NCBI RefSeq assembly: GCF_036492425.1
Contig: NZ_AP025292.1
Span: forward strand, 1,984,001 to 2,048,000
Reading direction: 5' to 3'
DNA from: Persicobacter psychrovividus
GTDB lineage: Bacteria > Bacteroidota > Bacteroidia > Cytophagales > Cyclobacteriaceae
Length of the DNA stretch: 64,000 bases
Part shown: positions 62,501 through 64,000 of the stretch, in pieces
Layout of the letters: each line of letters opens with the position of its first letter
Numbering within the stretch: the first letter of the stretch is position 1
Made by a program: the position numbers and the translations under genes
The notes under the pieces: generated by a model
The model's input: only the letters and a program-made list of their open reading frames with translations
Databases searched by the model: none
What the model was told of the DNA's origin: nothing

Positions 62501-63388
62501 ATGAACCAAAATCTATTGAAAACCCCTATGAATAAGGAAGATGGAATTAGGCTTGCAGCGCCTGAAGAAGGCTATTTCAATGTGATCGATTACCGTTTTC
62601 GGAAAAATAACACCCCGAAGCCGATCATCGTTTTCCTTCACGGATTCAAGGGGTTCAAGGATTGGGGGCATTTCAATGTAATGGCGGACGCCTTTGCCAA
62701 TGCTGGTTTTGTGTTTGTTAAAGTAAATGTTTCGCATAACGGGACTTCGCCTGATGCCCCAACAACATTCGTGGACCTCGACGCTTTTGGAAATAATACT
62801 TTGAGCATGGAACAGCGTGACTTTCGGGCCACTATCGACTGGCTCTTCAGCGGAAAATGCAGCATTCCGAAAGGGGAAATGGATTTGAGCCAGCTCTTTA
62901 TTTTAGGACACAGCCGAGGAGGAGGCGGGGTGATCAATTACGCCTGTGCTGATGAACGTGTGAAAGGAACATGTGCGATGGCGCCTGTGCATTCTTACGA
63001 CAGCAAATGGTCTGAAGAAGGAAAGAAAGCCTGGCAGCAACAGGGGGTGATCTATGTTTATAATGGCCGAACGAAGCAAAATATGCCCCTGAGTTATGAC
63101 ACGGTGCTGGATTACTACGCCAATATCGACCAGCTTGAGGTGCTCAAAAGTGCGAAAAACTGCCCCTCGCCGATCCTGATTATTCATGGCGATGCCGACG
63201 AAACCCTGGCGGTGGAACACCTTGAGGATTTTAAATTCAACAACCCTTTAAGTAAAAAAATGATTATTGAAGGGGCCAATCACGTCTTCGGAGGGAAACA
63301 CCCCTACGAAGGCAATACATTGCCCGAGCACACTGAACTGCTGAAAAATTATGCGACGCAGTTCTTTATGGCCATTGCTGAGAAGTAA
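62501..63388 (+). CDS. Alpha/beta hydrolase (dienelactone hydrolase/acyl-peptidase-like)
   Basis: A cytoplasmic hydrolase of 295 residues without a signal peptide. The oxyanion region HGFKGFKDWG is near 47-56 and the nucleophile elbow GHSRGGGG near 145-152. The acid is in IHGDADETL near 227 and the histidine in GANHVFGGKHPYEG near 263-268. The triad is complete. The HPYEG and HGFKGF patterns place it with Bacteroidota alpha/beta hydrolases often called prolyl oligopeptidase-like. The substrate is unknown. It is a single gene with a strong terminator shared with the Crp/Fnr gene. Confidence 0.87.
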   Translation: MNQNLLKTPMNKEDGIRLAAPEEGYFNVIDYRFRKNNTPKPIIVFLHGFKGFKDWGHFNVMADAFANAGFVFVKVNVSHNGTSPDAPTTFVDLDAFGNNTLSMEQRDFRATIDWLFSGKCSIPKGEMDLSQLFILGHSRGGGGVINYACADERVKGTCAMAPVHSYDSKWSEEGKKAWQQQGVIYVYNGRTKQNMPLSYDTVLDYYANIDQLEVLKSAKNCPSPILIIHGDADETLAVEHLEDFKFNNPLSKKMIIEGANHVFGGKHPYEGNTLPEHTELLKNYATQFFMAIAEK

Positions 63389-63400
63389 AATCAGCCCATA

Positions 63401-63440
63401 AAAAAACGGCTCAAGATCGAGGTCTTGAGCCGTTTTTCTT
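63401..63440. terminator. Bidirectional terminator between the hydrolase and the Crp/Fnr gene
   Basis: A perfect 15-bp stem, AAAAACGGCTCAAGA / TCTTGAGCCGTTTTT, with a 6-base loop. Runs of A and T lie on both sides. Confidence 0.94.
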
Positions 63441-63454
63441 TGTCAGCCTAACGA

Positions 63455-64000
63455 TCAGCTGTTTTGCAAAGCTTCCAAATCCCTGATCAGGATTCGTCGA
63501 CGATCAAAGGTAATCAGGTTTTTCTCCTTCAATTCATTGAGGATCGTCGTTACCGTCTGCCTCGATGTACCCGTAAGCTTGGCAATGTCTTTATGGGTAA
63601 AGTGGTTTTTTACCATCACTTCATAACCCACTTTTTGCCCTTTTTCTTCCGCCAGGTCTGTCAGGAACTCCACAATACGTGTTCGGGCGTCTTTAAATAC
63701 CAGGGCATCGATTCTGCGTTCGAGCTTCCGCAGCCTGAAACCAATCAGTTTGATCATTTGCAAATTCAACGGCTGATTGGAGCGCATCATCTCCTGCAGG
63801 TCTTCGATACTCATTTTACAAAGCTGAGTATCGTTATCCATCGCTTGCGCAAAGTCTGCACGACGGGTTTCTCCCGCCAGGGCCATCTCGCCAAAGACCT
63901 CTCCCGCACCTAAAATAGCCCGCACAATCTCTTTGCCATCAGCGGTGTACCCACCGATTTTTACGCGCCCCTGAGCAATCAAATAGATTTGATCCGAAGG
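63455..64000 (-). CDS. Crp/Fnr family transcription regulator (partial, 5' end outside window)
   Basis: The C-terminal ~181 residues of a Crp/Fnr-type regulator; the frame stays open to the window edge, so the N terminus is missing. The visible part of the cyclic-nucleotide-binding-like domain ends with GEVFGEMALAGETRRADFAQA. A long dimerisation helix follows, then a winged helix-turn-helix with the recognition region HKDIAKLTGTSRQTVTTILN. No FNR-type cysteines lie in the visible part. The PBC-type FGEMAL stretch suggests a nucleotide-binding type rather than an iron-sulfur one, but the ligand is unknown. Its start and regulon cannot be seen. Confidence 0.9.
   Translation of the reverse strand, partial: PSDQIYLIAQGRVKIGGYTADGKEIVRAILGAGEVFGEMALAGETRRADFAQAMDNDTQLCKMSIEDLQEMMRSNQPLNLQMIKLIGFRLRKLERRIDALVFKDARTRIVEFLTDLAEEKGQKVGYEVMVKNHFTHKDIAKLTGTSRQTVTTILNELKEKNLITFDRRRILIRDLEALQNS

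Noticed and set aside
1-64000. CRISPR arrays, tRNA or rRNA genes, prophage or plasmid features
   Set aside because: I read the intergenic regions for repeat-spacer patterns, tRNA cloverleaf signatures and integrase genes and found none.

Overview
This window looks like chromosomal DNA of a gliding or type IX-secreting Bacteroidota, most likely of the Cytophagales. The evidence is a PorP/SprF-family protein, two very large proteins ending in type B T9SS sorting domains, gldA, gldF and gldG, a FtsZ with a long linker ending in NNRFLHDNVD, and Bacteroidota-type -7 promoter elements (TAnnTTTG). I see no rRNA, tRNA, CRISPR array or intact insertion sequence. Species cannot be fixed from the sequence alone.

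Layout. 1-7000: a PorP/SprF gene (3' end cut by the window edge) diverges from a 1,877-residue T9SS cargo protein. 7-17 kb: yaaA, a small secreted protein, an LPG-synthase-type membrane protein with scpA, then dxs, an alpha/beta hydrolase and a dipeptidyl peptidase IV in a row, a 66-residue protein, and a DEDDh exonuclease-GIY-YIG fusion. 17.2-29.8 kb: one giant reverse-strand gene for a secreted protein of about 4,212 residues built of Ig/PKD-like modules. 30-37 kb: an alanine/sodium symporter, an M28 peptidase, a short MITE-like inverted-repeat element, hslV and tex. 37-43.3 kb: a thioredoxin-like protein, then gldA, gldF, gldG and a DUF4340 protein, then a DUF1338 protein. 43.4-59.05 kb: the division and cell-wall (dcw) cluster on the reverse strand, transcribed rsmH-ftsL-ftsI-murE-mraY-murD-ftsW-murG-murC-ftsQ-ftsA-ftsZ. 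59.3-64 kb: a TlpA-like lipoprotein, a CAP-domain protein, a polyprenyl diphosphate synthase, an alpha/beta hydrolase and a Crp/Fnr regulator cut by the window edge.

How the genes work together. GldA/F/G form the gliding-associated ABC transporter. The PorP/SprF protein and the two type B cargo proteins belong to T9SS secretion and surface display. The dcw cluster makes lipid-linked peptidoglycan precursors and builds the divisome. dxs and the polyprenyl synthase are the early and late isoprenoid steps; long-chain polyprenyl diphosphates serve quinone or undecaprenyl carriers.

The points most worth checking are the MITE-like element at 33617-33840, the palindrome between the divergent T9SS genes, the duplicated N-terminal module of the 1,877-residue cargo, the palindromic leader of hslV (with no hslU beside it), and a strong intrinsic terminator inside the dcw cluster between ftsW and murG. 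Most of the rest is ordinary core genome, and I do not see a convincing wholly new system.
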